Positions 15,558 through 23,788 of a DNA stretch of 41,502 nucleotides are shown here, in pieces. The notes below the pieces were generated by a model. It searched no databases and had not been told where the DNA came from. It saw only the letters and a list, made by a program, of their open reading frames with translations. Both the position numbers and the translations under genes were made by a program. Source of the DNA: Deltaproteobacteria bacterium (lineage in GTDB: Bacteria > Desulfobacterota > RBG-13-43-22); the NCBI GenBank assembly GCA_016208255.1, contig JACQYK010000087.1, forward strand, positions 1 to 41,502, given 5' to 3'. Position 1 is the stretch's first letter; every line of letters starts with the position of its first letter.

Positions 15558-17054
15558 ATGGGTTCGGAAACGGAAAACCAGTACTTCTTAAAAGCCGTTG
15601 AGGCCTTTAAACGACGATTCGTCGTAATTTCCCCGGAGCATATAATTTTGGCGGTCAACGACCCCGGAGAGGGATTGGATCATTCCAGTGTTATCGGAAA
15701 GATTTGTCACCAGGTTTTTTATAATCGCCCGGAACCCTGCCTCCCTTGTCCTATTCAAAAATCAAAAGAAACAGGTCGCCCGGCCCTGCAGCCAAAAACG
15801 GGAGATTATACCGACCCGGCGGAAATCCCTTGCCTTTATGTCTACCCGATTTTCAATCAGAACAGCCAGGATAACAGCATTGAAGCCTTCGTCAGCCTGG
15901 ACTTCGACCTCTCCACTCGTGGTGAGTTCGAAGACAAGGCCCAGAGTTCAAATGCCTTTCTTCGCAACCTGATCCTCAGTGCCGTGGATGGGGTCATAGC
16001 CGCCGATAAAAAGGGCCGAATCCTGATTTTCAACGACATGGCCGCTGAACTTTTCGGTTATAGTGTAGAAGAGGCCATGGAAAGCCTGGACATCCGGGAC
16101 ATCTATCCCGATCACAAGGAACTGGAGGTCATGAAGGCCCTGCGCAGCGATGACTACGGGGGCCGGGGTAAACTCCGCTCCTACGAAGTGGAAGTTCTCC
16201 ACAAGAACGGTGAACACATCCCCATCAATTTGAACGCCTCCATCGTCTATGAAGGGGATCGGGAAGTGGCCACCATCGGTTTTTTTCATGACCAGCGCGG
16301 AATCAATCGCATGAAGGCGGAACTGGAGAAAACCCAGATGCAGCTGCTGCAATCGGAAAAGATGGCCTCCCTGGGCAAGCTGGCGGCCGGCGTGGCCCAT
16401 CAGCTGAATAACCCCTTATCCGGCATCACCCTGTTCACCAAATTGGTCCTGGAAGAATACAACCTGGAAGAGGGTGCCCAAAAAGACCTTTTTCGGGTGA
16501 TGGAGGATGCCGAACGCTGTCGGGACACCGTTAAGGAATTACTGGAATTCGCCCGCCAGACCAAGCATATCAGACGGCCTCATGATATTAACCGGGCCAT
16601 TTCCCGGACCCTTTTTTTGTTGGAAAATCAGTCGCTGTTCCAGAACATTATCATCGAAAAAGAACTGGACCCGACTTTGCCGCCCGTCCACAGCGACATC
16701 CAGCAACTGAACCATATGTTTATGAACATTATTTTAAACGCCGCCCAGGCTATGGAGGGGAAGGGCCGATTGCAGATTAAAACCCTCTTCCTTCCGGAAA
16801 AGGAACAGGTCCGCATCGAAATTTCAGATACCGGCCCGGGTATTCCCGATGAAATCCTGTCGCATATCTTTGACCCCTTTTTCACCACTAAGCAGGAGGG
16901 GGAGGGCACCGGACTGGGATTGAGCCTGGTTTACGGGATCGTCCAAAATCAGGGGGGGGAAATTAAAGCCCGGAACCTCCCGGGTGAAGGAGCGACCTTC
17001 ATCATCGACCTGCCCATTATGCCGAAGGACGACGGAGGAAGCCGAAGTGAATAG
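15558..17054 (+). CDS. PAS-PAS histidine kinase with N-terminal cysteine motif
   Basis: 498 residues, soluble. The N-terminal PAS-like domain (about 15-115) carries [19 protein letters not shown] with Cys50, Cys61 and Cys64, a motif common in PAS sensors of anaerobes that may bind a metal, haem or Fe-S cofactor. A second PAS lies at about 132-252 and a coiled linker at 252-270. HisKA has His281 in [12 protein letters not shown], followed by HATPase with DTGPGIP and [15 protein letters not shown] precedes the start. A 161-bp gap separates it from the upstream gene, but it overlaps the next kinase by eight bases. Its partner response regulator is unknown; the receiver-bearing kinase downstream is the obvious candidate. 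Confidence 0.92.
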   Translation: MGSETENQYFLKAVEAFKRRFVVISPEHIILAVNDPGEGLDHSSVIGKICHQVFYNRPEPCLPCPIQKSKETGRPALQPKTGDYTDPAEIPCLYVYPIFNQNSQDNSIEAFVSLDFDLSTRGEFEDKAQSSNAFLRNLILSAVDGVIAADKKGRILIFNDMAAELFGYSVEEAMESLDIRDIYPDHKELEVMKALRSDDYGGRGKLRSYEVEVLHKNGEHIPINLNASIVYEGDREVATIGFFHDQRGINRMKAELEKTQMQLLQSEKMASLGKLAAGVAHQLNNPLSGITLFTKLVLEEYNLEEGAQKDLFRVMEDAERCRDTVKELLEFARQTKHIRRPHDINRAISRTLFLLENQSLFQNIIIEKELDPTLPPVHSDIQQLNHMFMNIILNAAQAMEGKGRLQIKTLFLPEKEQVRIEISDTGPGIPDEILSHIFDPFFTTKQEGEGTGLGLSLVYGIVQNQGGEIKARNLPGEGATFIIDLPIMPKDDGGSRSE

Positions 17055-18540
17055 AGAGGTCGAGAGAATAAAGATTCTGGTGGTGGACGACGAACGGGAC
17101 ATCCGGGAAGCTTCGGAACGTATCTTAAGCCGCCTTGGTTTTCAATTGGTTACAGCTAAACGCGGGGAAGAGGCCCTCCAGATCTTCGAAGAAGCCCACC
17201 CGGCCATCGTCCTTCTTGATTTAAAGATGCCGGGGATGGATGGGATGGAGGTTCTCAAACGACTCCGGGAAAAGGACCCTTCCCTGCTGGTGATTGTAAT
17301 CACCGGCTATGCCACGGTTGAAACGGCCATTGAGGCCATGAAACAGGGGGCTTATGATTTTATTTCCAAGCCCTTTGAGCCGGACCAACTGCGCATCGTC
17401 GTTAACCGGGCGGCCGAAAAAATCCGCCTGACCAGGGAGGCCCAAAAGCTGGAACAGGAAAAAACAAGAACCTTATCCGATTTGGATACCGAAAAGAGCC
17501 GCCTTCGCACCATCATTGAATCCTTGCCGGACGGCGTCATGGTCACCAACACCGGCGGTCAGGTGGTGCTGATCAACCCCTCCTGCAAACATATGCTGAG
17601 GTTGTCCCCGGAAACGGTGGCCGGCCGGCCTATCCAGGACTATGTCCTGGATGAATCCCTGTGCAAACTGGGCCTGGATATTTCCAAAGGGAAATACGTG
17701 GATTATGGGGATATCCCCGAACACGAGTTCACCCTGACCGATGGGACCTACCTGCGGGCCATAGCCCAGCCGGTATTGGGTGAAAGAAAGGAGTGTCTGG
17801 GGGCCATTATCAATTTCATCGATATCACCTCCATGAAGACCCTGGACCGGCTAAAGTCTGAATTTGTGGCCAAGGTTTCCCATGAATTGCGGTCTCCTCT
17901 TTCCACCATTCACGAACAGATCGCCCTGGTCGTCGGCGACCTGGTGACCAGTCATCCCCAACAGCACCAGCACCTGCTGTCCCGGGCTAAGGAGAAAACC
18001 CAGGGGTTGATTTCTTTGATCGGTGATTTGCTCGACTTATCGCGCATCGAAGAAGGGATCACCGGCCGGAAACCGGAACCGGTTCGGGTGGAAGAATTGT
18101 TAAAAGGCATCGTTGATTTCCTATCGACCAGGGCCTCGGCCAAAAACCAGACCCTTTCCCTCCAGGTCTTGTCACCCAACTTGCCGGAAATCAATGCCGA
18201 CCCCTTGGCGCTGGAAAGCATTTTCGGAAACCTGATCACCAACGCCATCACCTATACCCAAGAAGAGGGCCGCATTCGGGTTGAATTGGACCGGGCCGGA
18301 ATCAATCTCAGGGTTAAAGTGGTGGACAACGGCTTCGGCATCGACGAAAAATACATCGACAAAATTTTCGATCGCTTTTACCGGGTCAAAGATGAAAGAA
18401 CCCGTTATATCACCGGGACCGGGCTTGGACTACCCATCGTCAAGGGATTGGTGGATTCTCTGGGGGGGATCATAGAGGTTAGCAGCACGCTGGGGGAGGG
18501 ATCAACCTTCACCGTCCTGCTTCCGGTCCAACAGAGTTAA
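17047..18540 (+). CDS. REC-PAS-histidine kinase (paralogue)
   Basis: 497 residues with the same order as the kinase at 13461: REC (phosphoacceptor Asp58 in LLDLKMPGMDG; TGYATVE; SKPF), coil, PAS (about 145-265), HisKA with VSHELRSPLS, HATPase with DNGFGID and GTGLGLPI. I chose the GTG at 17047: it has GGAGGA seven bases upstream and overlaps the previous gene by eight bases. The longer frame from 16984 would start inside the previous HATPase domain. Its TAA stop is the first triplet of repeat R1a. Inference: the three kinases form a relay in which REC domains receive phosphate from partners. Confidence 0.92.
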   Translation: MNREVERIKILVVDDERDIREASERILSRLGFQLVTAKRGEEALQIFEEAHPAIVLLDLKMPGMDGMEVLKRLREKDPSLLVIVITGYATVETAIEAMKQGAYDFISKPFEPDQLRIVVNRAAEKIRLTREAQKLEQEKTRTLSDLDTEKSRLRTIIESLPDGVMVTNTGGQVVLINPSCKHMLRLSPETVAGRPIQDYVLDESLCKLGLDISKGKYVDYGDIPEHEFTLTDGTYLRAIAQPVLGERKECLGAIINFIDITSMKTLDRLKSEFVAKVSHELRSPLSTIHEQIALVVGDLVTSHPQQHQHLLSRAKEKTQGLISLIGDLLDLSRIEEGITGRKPEPVRVEELLKGIVDFLSTRASAKNQTLSLQVLSPNLPEINADPLALESIFGNLITNAITYTQEEGRIRVELDRAGINLRVKVVDNGFGIDEKYIDKIFDRFYRVKDERTRYITGTGLGLPIVKGLVDSLGGIIEVSSTLGEGSTFTVLLPVQQS

Positions 18541-18628
18541 ACCGTCATGTCCCGTCAGGGACGTGACACCACGAATCATGGAAATAGATAGGATCAAAGA
18601 GTAGCCTCGAATCCTATTTTCGTATCAA
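18538..18628 (+). repeat. R1a: two-hairpin TAAACCG element
   Basis: It begins with TAAACCGTCA, whose TAA is the kinase stop codon, and ends in CGTATCAAA, whose TCA is the minus-strand TGA stop of the AroE-like gene. Hairpin 1 arms are GTCATGTCCC/GGGACGTGAC. The spacer ACACCACGAATC follows, and hairpin 2 arms are ATGGAAATAG/CTATTTTCGT. Other copies lie at 27519, 31858 and 34100. Confidence 0.85.
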
Positions 18629-19464
18629 ATAGGGTCTTGACCTTCTCCCCCGTTCTCGTGTAAAGCGTTTAGAAACTCCTCCGGGGGGACCTGTAATCCG
18701 GTCCACAAGGCAAAGGCCCTTCGGGCCTGGTAAGCCAAAGCCGACAAACCGTCCATGAAACGAATGCCTTTGGCCCGGGCCAGCTCTTCCCAAAAATTTC
18801 TGGGGCGTCCATAATTAAGGTCAAAAACCAGCTCACACCCTGGAATTTCGAGTTGGCTCACCAGATCAGCCATTTCCGGGGATTCGTCACTGCTGGAAAC
18901 AGCGGTGGCATTGACGACAATATCCACGGGTAGCGGACGCTCGGAAAAAGAGGAAAGGTCCAGCGGTTCTCCCCCCAAGGTGTTAATGAGGCTTCTGGCC
19001 TTTTCCATTTGACGCCCGGCGACAAAAATGGTGGCGGCCCGCAACCAGTTTAAAATAAACACTACCGCCCTGGCCGCGCCACCGGTTCCGAATACCAGCG
19101 CCGACTTTCCATCCACCTCAAATCCCGCCTCCGTCAGGGCATCCATGACACCGATGGCGTTGGTATTATACCCCTTCAAACGATCCCCGTCCCGAACGAT
19201 GGTATTGACCGCCCCGATGATATTGGCCCCCTCGGAAAGGACATCCAACAAAGGGATAACGGCTTCCTTATAGGGAACGGTAATGTTGGCCCCCGCCATA
19301 TGTAATATCCGGATACTCTGAATCGCCTGTCCGAGATCCTGGGGTTTGACGACGAAGGGGACGTAGGTCCCGTTAATCCCCTGTCTCTTCAAAACCCTGG
19401 AAAACATGATCGGGGATTTTGATTGTCCCGCCCGTTCGTCGCTGAGGATACAGAAGACCTTCAT
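18625..19464 (-). CDS. AroE-like (shikimate/quinate dehydrogenase family) protein with altered active site
   Basis: 279 residues. The N-terminal substrate domain has SKSPIMF, ANITVPYKE (the catalytic Lys is present) and GAVNTIV. The C-terminal Rossmann domain has FGTGGAARAVVF, a basic residue after strand 2 (AGRQMEKA) suited to NADP, and the closing YQARRAF motif. The family's catalytic Asp, normally in NTDG, is Asn here (GYNTNAIG, codon AAC), so normal shikimate dehydrogenase activity is doubtful. It lies beside the MetF/Hdr cluster, not other aromatic-pathway genes. It may be an AroE paralogue acting on another substrate. The start has no strong ribosome binding site. Confidence 0.8.
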   Translation of the reverse strand: MKVFCILSDERAGQSKSPIMFSRVLKRQGINGTYVPFVVKPQDLGQAIQSIRILHMAGANITVPYKEAVIPLLDVLSEGANIIGAVNTIVRDGDRLKGYNTNAIGVMDALTEAGFEVDGKSALVFGTGGAARAVVFILNWLRAATIFVAGRQMEKARSLINTLGGEPLDLSSFSERPLPVDIVVNATAVSSSDESPEMADLVSQLEIPGCELVFDLNYGRPRNFWEELARAKGIRFMDGLSALAYQARRAFALWTGLQVPPEEFLNALHENGGEGQDPI

Positions 19465-19477
19465 GATAGGAATCCAA

Positions 19478-19555
19478 AAGAGGGTTCAAAGTTCAAGGTT
19501 CAAGGTTCAAGGTAAAACCTGCCCCTTAGACCTCGCACCTTACACCTTATACCCG
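19478..19555. repeat. R4-type heptanucleotide array (GGTTCAA and CCTTACA units)
   Basis: Tandem GTTCAAG/GTTCAAA units are followed by CCTTAGACCTCGCACCTTACA units. They lie between the AroE-like start and the stop of the response-regulator gene. Confidence 0.6.
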
Positions 19556-19558
19556 TCG

Positions 19559-19948
19559 TTAAAGCCCCAGCAATCTCTTCAGACTTTTGCTGATTTCTTC
19601 GGCGGAAGCCGGTTTACTGATATAATCATCGGCTTCCGTAGCCATGCCGTCGTAGTGGGAATAGCGGGTGGAGGTCACATGAGAGGCCACGGCTGTCAGC
19701 AGGATAATAGGGATATCCCTATATTGGTCATCCTTTTTGAGTTCTTTGCAGACGGCATATCCGTCTTTTTCAGGCATCATCACATCCAACACAATGGCAT
19801 CGGGCGGATTGGAACGAACCTTTTCCAGACCTTCCACTCCATTGTAAGCCACCTCGACTTTGAAACCCTCTTTTTCCAAATTACCCTGGACGATGGTTGC
19901 GAAATCCGGTTCATCGTCCACGACTAAAATTCTCTTTGGCTGATTCAT
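19559..19948 (-). CDS. single-domain response regulator
   Basis: 129 residues, receiver only. It shows ILVVDDEPDF with the acidic pair, phosphoacceptor Asp in VLDVMMPEKDG (about 54), Thr in LLTA and Lys in SKPA. The loop after LLTA is longer than usual (ASHVTSTRYSHYDGM) and is shared with the regulator at 30004. No DNA-binding domain follows. I prefer the second of two adjacent ATGs because GGGAGGG touches the first. It is probably a phosphate shuttle or protein-binding output for nearby kinases. Confidence 0.9.
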   Translation of the reverse strand: MNQPKRILVVDDEPDFATIVQGNLEKEGFKVEVAYNGVEGLEKVRSNPPDAIVLDVMMPEKDGYAVCKELKKDDQYRDIPIILLTAVASHVTSTRYSHYDGMATEADDYISKPASAEEISKSLKRLLGL

Positions 19949-20057
19949 CATGCCCTCCCTGTCTAGCTCCCATTAAGTTACAAAAATTGTTAACGATTCA
20001 ACGTCATTTTTGAAGACCGGTTTAAGGTGCAAAGCGGGTATGAATTTTCTGCCTGTA

Positions 20058-20096
20058 TTTTGAACTTTGAACCTTGAACTTTGAACTTTGAACTAT
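20058..20096. repeat. R4-type heptanucleotide array (TTTGAAC units)
   Basis: Five consecutive near-identical 7-bp units (TTTGAAC, CTTGAAC) end just before the metF stop codon. Confidence 0.7.
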
Positions 20097-20099
20097 TTT

Positions 20100-21032
20100 T
20101 TATTCCACCTTCGGTCTCGGATATAGACCCGCCCGTTCTACGATTTCAGGGACCATCTCCTCCCATTCAATGGCCATGATGTGAAATCCGGCCACTCCTT
20201 TAACTTCTTTCAGACGTTGGATGGATTCAATACAGATTTTGATCCCCTCTTCGGCCTGTTTTTCTTTGGGGGTATCCGCCAGACGCTTGACGACCGCATC
20301 CGGCACATCCATACCGGGCACCCGGTTCTTCATGTAGCGGGCCATCCCGGCTGATTTCATCGGGGTCAACCCGGCCAAAATATAAACCTGTTCGGTTAAT
20401 CCCCGGTCCCGGGCCTTGCCCAGCCAATCTTCGAATTTGTCGAGATTATAGATGCATTGGGTTTGGATAAACTCGGCCCCGGCGGCCACCTTCTTGGCCA
20501 GCCTCGGCACACGGATTTCATAAGGATCGGCAAAAGGATTGGCCGCCGCTCCGACGAACATCCGTGGAGGACGTTGGATCGGGTCCCCCCCCAGAAACTT
20601 GCCCTCGTCCCGCATATGTCTGACCGTCTGGATGAGCTGCATCGAATCGAGGTCATGAACATTCTGTCCCTGGGCACAGTCTCCGAAACTTTGATGATCG
20701 CCGGAAAGGCAGAGCAGGTTATGGATGTCGAATGAGGCCGCTCCCAAAATATCGCTTTGAAGGGCGATTCGGTTGCGATCCCGGGTCACCATCTGCAAAA
20801 CCGGTTCGAGGCCCATCAGCTTAAGGCGAATACAGGCGGCCAGACTGCACAAACGGGTCATGGAGGTCTGGTTATCAGTTACATTGATGGCGTCGACATG
20901 ATTTTTTATCATTTCGGCCTTACGGACAATCACTTCTGGATCACTGCCGCGGGGGGGGCCGCATTCGGAAGTGACAGCCATTTGTCCGGAAGCCAAAATT
21001 TTTTCCAGTTTACTCGGGGTTTTGGCCTTCAT
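20100..21032 (-). CDS. metF: methylene-tetrahydrofolate reductase, MetF
   Basis: A 310-residue TIM-barrel protein with MetF signatures: TSECGPPRGSDPE at the N-terminus (substrate-side Glu), INVTDNQTS, LQMVTRDRNR (flavin-binding region), LCLSGDH, and FIQTQCIYNLDKF. It reduces methylene-THF to methyl-THF, the methyl branch of the Wood-Ljungdahl pathway. Its ATG overlaps the metV stop by four bases (ATGA), so the two are coupled and probably form a MetFV heteromer. A second MetF paralogue heads the same cluster at 26572-27441. Confidence 0.93.
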   Translation of the reverse strand: MKAKTPSKLEKILASGQMAVTSECGPPRGSDPEVIVRKAEMIKNHVDAINVTDNQTSMTRLCSLAACIRLKLMGLEPVLQMVTRDRNRIALQSDILGAASFDIHNLLCLSGDHQSFGDCAQGQNVHDLDSMQLIQTVRHMRDEGKFLGGDPIQRPPRMFVGAAANPFADPYEIRVPRLAKKVAAGAEFIQTQCIYNLDKFEDWLGKARDRGLTEQVYILAGLTPMKSAGMARYMKNRVPGMDVPDAVVKRLADTPKEKQAEEGIKICIESIQRLKEVKGVAGFHIMAIEWEEMVPEIVERAGLYPRPKVE

Positions 21033-21697
21033 AGCTTCAAATCCTCCCTGATCACTTTTCGAGGTCCGCCGGCCCGTTCGCTGGACCAGTCTTTAATAGG
21101 GGTTATTTTTTCATAGTCGTCCATACGACCCAAAGCCTTCAGCCGGTCGATGATCAATTGCCAGCCGCAGGGGACCTCCTTACTGATCTCACATTTGCCG
21201 GCCGTCGATCCGCCGCAAGGTCCGTTCAGGATCCGCTTGGCGCAACGGGAAACCGGACAGATGCCCCCCGAAATGGCCAGCAGGCACTGGCCACAACCCT
21301 GGCAGCGTTCGGACCAGATCCCCCGGGCTTCGTTGGCCCCCATGAACAGAGTGTTCACCCCGGGATAAACCGGTTTGGTCTGATACTTCTCGGCGGTAAA
21401 TTGGACTCCGACCCCGCAGGCGATTGACACCACCGACTCGTAGTGATCGATGCTGTCCCGGATCTCCTCCAGGTACTCATGATCGCACTGGCGCTCCAGG
21501 GTCCTTTCTCCGATATTGACCTCCCGCCCTTGCTGCAAAAAATGCATACGGAGAGCGGAGGCCAGAAGTCCCACCTCCTTCTTCCCTCCCACCTCACAAA
21601 CCGTGACACATTCATTGCAACCTAAGACGAGAATGCTTTGACAGTCTTTGACGTAATCAATGATCTCTTCTATCGGCTTTTTATCAGCTACAATCAT
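21029..21697 (-). CDS. metV: MetV, iron-sulfur/zinc partner of MetF
   Basis: 222 residues of the MetV (methylene-THF reductase C-terminal-like) family. Cysteine motifs are GCNECVTVCEVGG (about 26-38), CQGCGQCLLAISGGICP (about 131-147) and GPCGGSTAGKCE (about 158-169). In Moorella, MetV holds Fe-S clusters and links MetF to HdrABC/MvhD. GGAGG at spacing eight supports the start. It is downstream of mvhD by 49 bp and coupled to metF. It is the clearest sign that the neighbouring Hdr proteins serve methylene-THF reduction. Confidence 0.9.
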   Translation of the reverse strand: MIVADKKPIEEIIDYVKDCQSILVLGCNECVTVCEVGGKKEVGLLASALRMHFLQQGREVNIGERTLERQCDHEYLEEIRDSIDHYESVVSIACGVGVQFTAEKYQTKPVYPGVNTLFMGANEARGIWSERCQGCGQCLLAISGGICPVSRCAKRILNGPCGGSTAGKCEISKEVPCGWQLIIDRLKALGRMDDYEKITPIKDWSSERAGGPRKVIREDLKL

Positions 21698-21746
21698 CGC
21701 TATGAACCTCCATTTCCGCGGATCGGCAGACCGGCCTGGAATGCGG

Positions 21747-22220
21747 CTAATGAGCCGTACCGGCGGTTTGGTTCTGACCCGGCTGGGCTTTTTTCTGCTT
21801 TCTTAAAACCTCTCGGATCGGATTCGGCCCGGCTTCGAGAACCCGGGCATGCATTTCCTCGGCAAAACGGGCAAACATGGGGCCATCGCTGGAAGACAGG
21901 TTGTACATCTGCAACCGCTGGCCTCCGATTCCTATAGAGTCCAATATTTTCCGGATTTGTTCCACCCGGGCTTTGGCCCTGAAATTCCCCTTTTCGTAAT
22001 GACAGTCTCCCTCCCGGCATCCCACCAAATACACCCCGTCGGCGCCCTTTTCAAAAGACCGCATGATATGTAAGGCGTCGACTTTGCCAGTGCAGGGAAC
22101 CCGAATGATCTTGATGCTCGTCGGATAAACCAAGCGCATCGAACCTGCCAGGTCCGCGGCTGTGTACCCTCAGAAATTACAACAAAAGGCTATGATGATC
22201 GGTTTAAAATCTTGACTCAT
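21747..22220 (-). CDS. mvhD: MvhD-like [2Fe-2S] subunit with selenocysteine at residue 17
   Basis: 157 residues if the UGA at 22172-22170 is read as Sec. The N-terminus is MSQDFKPIIIAFCCNF-U-GY, then TAADLAGSMRLVYP and KIIRVPCTGKVD. MvhD proteins normally read CNWC-SY..ADLAG here, so Sec replaces the second Cys and makes a CxxU motif. The downstream half (VGCREGDCHYEKGN and so on) is ordinary MvhD. The start at 22220 overlaps the upstream stop as ATGA. Conventional calling would start at 22139 and lose the redox motif. MvhD passes electrons to HdrA. Sec in this family is known from methanogens and some deltaproteobacteria. Confidence 0.9.
22140..22156 (-). promoter_or_regulatory. candidate bacterial SECIS hairpin of mvhD
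   Basis: It begins 14 nt after the UGA. A seven-pair stem CGGACCT/AGGTTCG (one G-U pair) has a GGC loop about 21-23 nt from the UGA and a G at the first loop position, as bacterial SECIS elements usually require. Confidence 0.55.
22170..22172 (-). other. in-frame UGA read as selenocysteine (MvhD)
   Basis: The codon replaces the second Cys of the family's CxxC motif. Homology continues on both sides in the same frame. Confidence 0.88.
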
Positions 22221-23788
22221 AAAGCCCCCTCCAACAAAGTGTCGATCTTGCATAAAAGCTGATCGTCTTCATACCAGTTAAGTTCGATAGCCTTGGCCGG
22301 GCATTCAGCCGCACAGATACCGCAGCCGTGGCACAGGGCCTCGTCAATCTCGCTGAAGCCTTGGGCATTGATCCGGGGCACCCCGTAAGGACAGGACCGG
22401 ACACAGATGAGGCAGGCCGCGCATAAATCGCCCTTGACCTGGGCGATTACGGCCGAAAGGGTCAATTGTTTTCGGGACAGGAAGGTTGTCGCCCGGGAAG
22501 CCGCGGCTTGCGCCTGGGCGATGGTTTCCTTTATCAGTTTCGGACTGTGGGCGCTTCCGCAGACGAAAATCCCTTCCGTGGCCATATCCACCGGACGCAG
22601 TTTGACATGGGCCTCCATAAAGTAACCCTCGGCGGTTTGAGCCAACTTGACGATGGAAGCCAGTTCTTCGTTTTCGTTGGCCACCATTCCGGCACTCAGA
22701 GCCAAAAGATCGACCTTCAACTGCAGGTCCCGATCCAGGATCAAATCCCTGAAAGTCAAAACCAGTCCGTCTTCCGCCTGCGCCACTTGGGGAGGTGATT
22801 CCGGATCGAATCGGAAGAAGACCACCCCTTGCTCCCGGGCTTCTTTGTAATAGGTTTCCAGCAATCCATAGGTCCGGATATCGCGATAAAATATGAATAC
22901 CTCGGCCTCGGGATTCAGTTTTTTTATCTTAAGCGCATTTTTAATGGCACTTTGACAGCAGATGCGTGAGCAATTGGGGTTTTCCTCGTTCCTGGAGCCG
23001 ATGCACTGGATCATGGCCACCCGGTTTAAATTTTGAGCGCCCTGTTCTTTCAGATGCCTGGCCAGCTCCACCTGGGTCATTACTTTTTCGCTCTGATCGT
23101 AATCATATTCACGCGGCCGGTATTCGGAAGCGCCGGTGGCGACAATGGTTACCCCGTGATTGATCTTGCGCTGGTAGGGACCCGGTCCGACCAGCACTTC
23201 GGTGGTGAAGTTGCCCTGGAAACCGGAAAAGCCGACCACTAAAGCCTGGGTCAGCACCTGAATCAGAGGATGGGTCGTCACCCGCTCCATCAGTCCCTTC
23301 AGATAGGTCTGGACATCATCTCCCTCGATGGTGAAAGTCAACCGGTTGGCCATGCCTCCCAACTGTTTTTCTTTTTCAACCAACACCACTTCATACCCCT
23401 GATCAGCCAGGCCCAGGGCCGCGTTCATCCCGGCTACCCCGCCGCCGAGAACCAGGGCCCGCTGGTTGACGGTGATGACTTTCTCTTGCAGCGGATTAAG
23501 GGTTCCGGCCCGCGAGACGGCCATGCGGATCAGTTCCCGGGCCTTATCGGTCGCCTGGCCGGGATCTTCGGAGTGGACCCAGGAATCCTGGTTGCGGATA
23601 TTGGCCATTTCCAGGAGATATTTGTTTAAACCGCAACTCTGAAGGGTATCCATGAAGATGCCTTCATGGGTCTTCGGGGTACAGGCGGCCACCACCACCC
23701 GGTTGAGCCGGTGCTCCCGGATGCTTTCTTTCATGATTTCCAAAGAATCCTGGCTGCAGGAAAACAGGTTTTGTCGGGCGTAAACCAC
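22217..23788 (-). CDS. hdrA: HdrA-like flavoprotein, second copy
   Basis: 523 residues from a GTG. The region [15 protein letters not shown], then NRVVVAACTPKTHEG, matches the HdrA segment that follows the N-terminal Fe-S motif. The FAD Rossmann motif is RALVLGGGVAGMNAALGLA (about 110-128). IQCIGSRNEENPNCSRICC and the FAD-closing region around IFVCGSAHSPKLI follow. Two C-terminal [4Fe-4S] sites are CAACLICVRSCP and CHGCGICAAECP. The usual N-terminal segment with its VCxCG motif is missing, and the gene begins inside the 3' end of the preceding hdrA in the -1 frame (58-bp overlap). It may be the detached second half of a longer fused HdrA. It is coupled to mvhD by ATGA. Confidence 0.82.
   Translation of the reverse strand: MVYARQNLFSCSQDSLEIMKESIREHRLNRVVVAACTPKTHEGIFMDTLQSCGLNKYLLEMANIRNQDSWVHSEDPGQATDKARELIRMAVSRAGTLNPLQEKVITVNQRALVLGGGVAGMNAALGLADQGYEVVLVEKEKQLGGMANRLTFTIEGDDVQTYLKGLMERVTTHPLIQVLTQALVVGFSGFQGNFTTEVLVGPGPYQRKINHGVTIVATGASEYRPREYDYDQSEKVMTQVELARHLKEQGAQNLNRVAMIQCIGSRNEENPNCSRICCQSAIKNALKIKKLNPEAEVFIFYRDIRTYGLLETYYKEAREQGVVFFRFDPESPPQVAQAEDGLVLTFRDLILDRDLQLKVDLLALSAGMVANENEELASIVKLAQTAEGYFMEAHVKLRPVDMATEGIFVCGSAHSPKLIKETIAQAQAAASRATTFLSRKQLTLSAVIAQVKGDLCAACLICVRSCPYGVPRINAQGFSEIDEALCHGCGICAAECPAKAIELNWYEDDQLLCKIDTLLEGAL

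Noticed and set aside
23731..23788. A third recoded stop between the two HdrA frames
   Set aside because: The frames differ by -1 and the stop there is not aligned with a conserved Cys, so Sec does not explain it; frameshift or deletion does.
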